A stretch of 7,220 nucleotides of DNA from Bacillota bacterium (GTDB lineage: Bacteria; Bacillota_E; Sulfobacillia; Sulfobacillales; Sulfobacillaceae). Numbering within the stretch: position 1 is the first letter of the stretch; the number at the start of each line of letters is the position of its first letter. The stretch lies in NCBI GenBank assembly GCA_021802375.1, contig JAKAAL010000198.1, forward strand, positions 1 to 7,220, read 5' to 3'. Under the pieces are notes generated by a model, which was not told the DNA's origin, did no database searches, and worked only from the letters and a program-made list of their open reading frames with translations. A program made the position numbers and the translations under genes. Positions 6,520-7,220 of the stretch are shown piece after piece.

Positions 6520-6546
6520 GGCCTGGCGCTCTGCCAGGCCTTTTTT
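6520..6546 (+). terminator. intrinsic terminator, plus strand
   Basis: GGCCTGGC (6520-6527), loop GCTCT, GCCAGGCC (6533-6540), then six T. A perfect 8-bp GC-rich stem with a T run is a textbook Rho-independent terminator for plus-strand transcription; the minus-strand side has no U run. No intact plus-strand gene lies immediately before it, so it probably belonged to a gene now displaced, and it insulates the actin-like gene from upstream reading. Confidence 0.85.
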
Positions 6547-6606
6547 GTGGGTGGGTCTCTGGCTGCTCACGGATTGCGGATGCTGGCGATTCCCCCAACA
6601 CCCACA
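6546..6606. repeat. inverted repeat before the actin-like gene
   Basis: TGTGGGTG (6546-6553) and its exact complement CACCCACA (6599-6606) are separated by 45 bases, ending 15 bases before the AAGGAG of the next gene. It overlaps the T run of the terminator. It could be an operator or part of a partition site for the actin-like gene, but 8-bp arms of low complexity may also arise by chance. No clear -35/-10 pair is seen. Confidence 0.25.
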
Positions 6607-6634
6607 CCCTAACCCTCTGAAAGGAGAACGACTC

Positions 6635-7220
6635 ATGGCGTATGCAATTGATGTCGGACACGGCTATACCAAAGCCCTTTCTGCCCACGGCGGGCGTGTC
6701 CTGTTTCCCAGTCTGATTTGCCCGCCGCCCCCTTCGGTGGATCTGGGGGAGTTTGGCCAGGCGGAGGAGATCACGATTGATGGCCAGCCCTTTTTGGTCG
6801 GGGACGCGGCGCGAGGGCATGCCACTCCCCGGTGGACCCGCAACAAAGCGACCGACGCAGAGACCCTCCGACTCATTCAAGTCGCCGCGGCCCGACTGGG
6901 TGCCGTGGGCCCGATCAATCTGGCTACCGGCCTGCCCTTAAGTTGGTTTGGCGCGCAGCGGAAAGTCTTCCGGGACGCCTTACGGGGACGGGTCAGTGTG
7001 ATTCAGTTACCCGGACAGTCGCCCCAAAGGTTTTGGTTTTCCTCCGTCACAATCTTGCCTCAAGGACTCGCGGCAGCGTTGGCACGCATTGTGCGTCCGG
7101 ATCAGGGCGCTGGCGACTACTTGGTGGCCGATATCGGCTACCGGACTACGGATTATGTAGTGGTTCACAAAACGGCATCTCGATCAGTGCAGGCGGATCC
7201 CACCCAAGCCGGATCCCTCG
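6635..7220 (+). CDS. actin-like ATPase (ParM/Alp type), 5' part, cut by window end
   Basis: ATG 6635 follows AAGGAG (6621-6626) at 8 bases. The frame is open to the window end, giving 195 residues of a protein that should be about 300-400. Residues 4-13 (AIDVGHGYTK) form the phosphate-1 motif of the actin/Hsp70 ATPase fold; FPSLI and FLVGDAA follow as in plasmid actins; INLATGLPLSWFG marks the usual connecting strand; ADIGYRTTDYVVV (165-177, Asp166) is the phosphate-2 motif. This N-terminal layout matches ParM, AlfA and Alp-type proteins, which polymerise with ATP to push plasmid copies apart. Partners, a DNA-binding adaptor and a centromere, would be expected beyond the window. It is GC-richer than the cargo to its left. 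A non-segregation role (phage or chromosomal actin homologue) cannot be excluded. Confidence 0.85.
   Translation, partial: MAYAIDVGHGYTKALSAHGGRVLFPSLICPPPPSVDLGEFGQAEEITIDGQPFLVGDAARGHATPRWTRNKATDAETLRLIQVAAARLGAVGPINLATGLPLSWFGAQRKVFRDALRGRVSVIQLPGQSPQRFWFSSVTILPQGLAAALARIVRPDQGAGDYLVADIGYRTTDYVVVHKTASRSVQADPTQAGSL

Noticed and set aside
6502..6636. N-terminal extension of the NTF2-like protein to ATG 6636
   Set aside because: It reads through the complement of a terminator and a ribosome binding site of the divergent gene, and its residues (GCGCWGNRQHPQ type) do not look like the family.
6494..6880. Minus-strand reading of 128 codons across the head of the actin-like gene
   Set aside because: It is antisense to a clearly recognisable ATPase start in GC-rich DNA, crosses the terminator hairpin and has no family resemblance.

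Overview
The window looks like a mosaic accessory region (plasmid or genomic island) from a Gram-positive-type bacterium. Several genes carry strong purine-rich Shine-Dalgarno sites (AAGGAGG, AGGAGG, AAGGAG), and the cargo is a patchwork of unrelated single genes and gene remnants. The protein flavour reminds me of acidophilic or thermophilic Firmicutes such as Sulfobacillus, but that is inference; nothing in the window fixes the taxon. The right end enters a GC-rich backbone-like segment that starts an actin-like (ParM/Alp type) segregation protein, which suggests a plasmid.

Layout, left to right. 131-565 is the C-terminal remnant of an alpha/beta hydrolase that has lost its nucleophile half. 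723-1109 is an intact small conserved hypothetical gene behind a perfect ribosome binding site and a dyad. 1379-2296 encodes a 305-residue protein with a soluble N-terminal domain that weakly recalls phage prohead proteases, one membrane helix, and a small C-terminal alpha/beta domain. 2476-3039 is a HIT-family protein with a zinc-type CxxC and a Trp in place of the third His; regularly spaced CCGATCAA repeats precede it. 3073-3225 is the truncated start of a NUDIX hydrolase with its ribosome binding site still present. 3452-4732, on the minus strand, is an AT-richer gene for an ApeA-like HEPN protein with an intact R-x4-H motif, the best anti-phage defence candidate here. 5257-6053 is an FkbM-type methyltransferase interrupted by a one-base deletion in a G run. 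6121-6501, minus strand, is an NTF2/SnoaL-like protein whose 5' end abuts an unrelated strong plus-strand terminator (6520-6546). 6635 to the window end is the actin-like ATPase, cut by the window edge.

The genes do not form an obvious operon: each intact gene stands alone with its own upstream gap, and three of the nine recognisable genes are broken. I read this as a decaying cargo region next to a plasmid maintenance locus, with a likely junction around 6500-6520 where composition changes and a terminator meets the head of the NTF2-like gene. The most interesting intact genes are the HEPN protein and the membrane-anchored 305-residue protein. I see no CRISPR array, tRNA, rRNA or complete insertion sequence.
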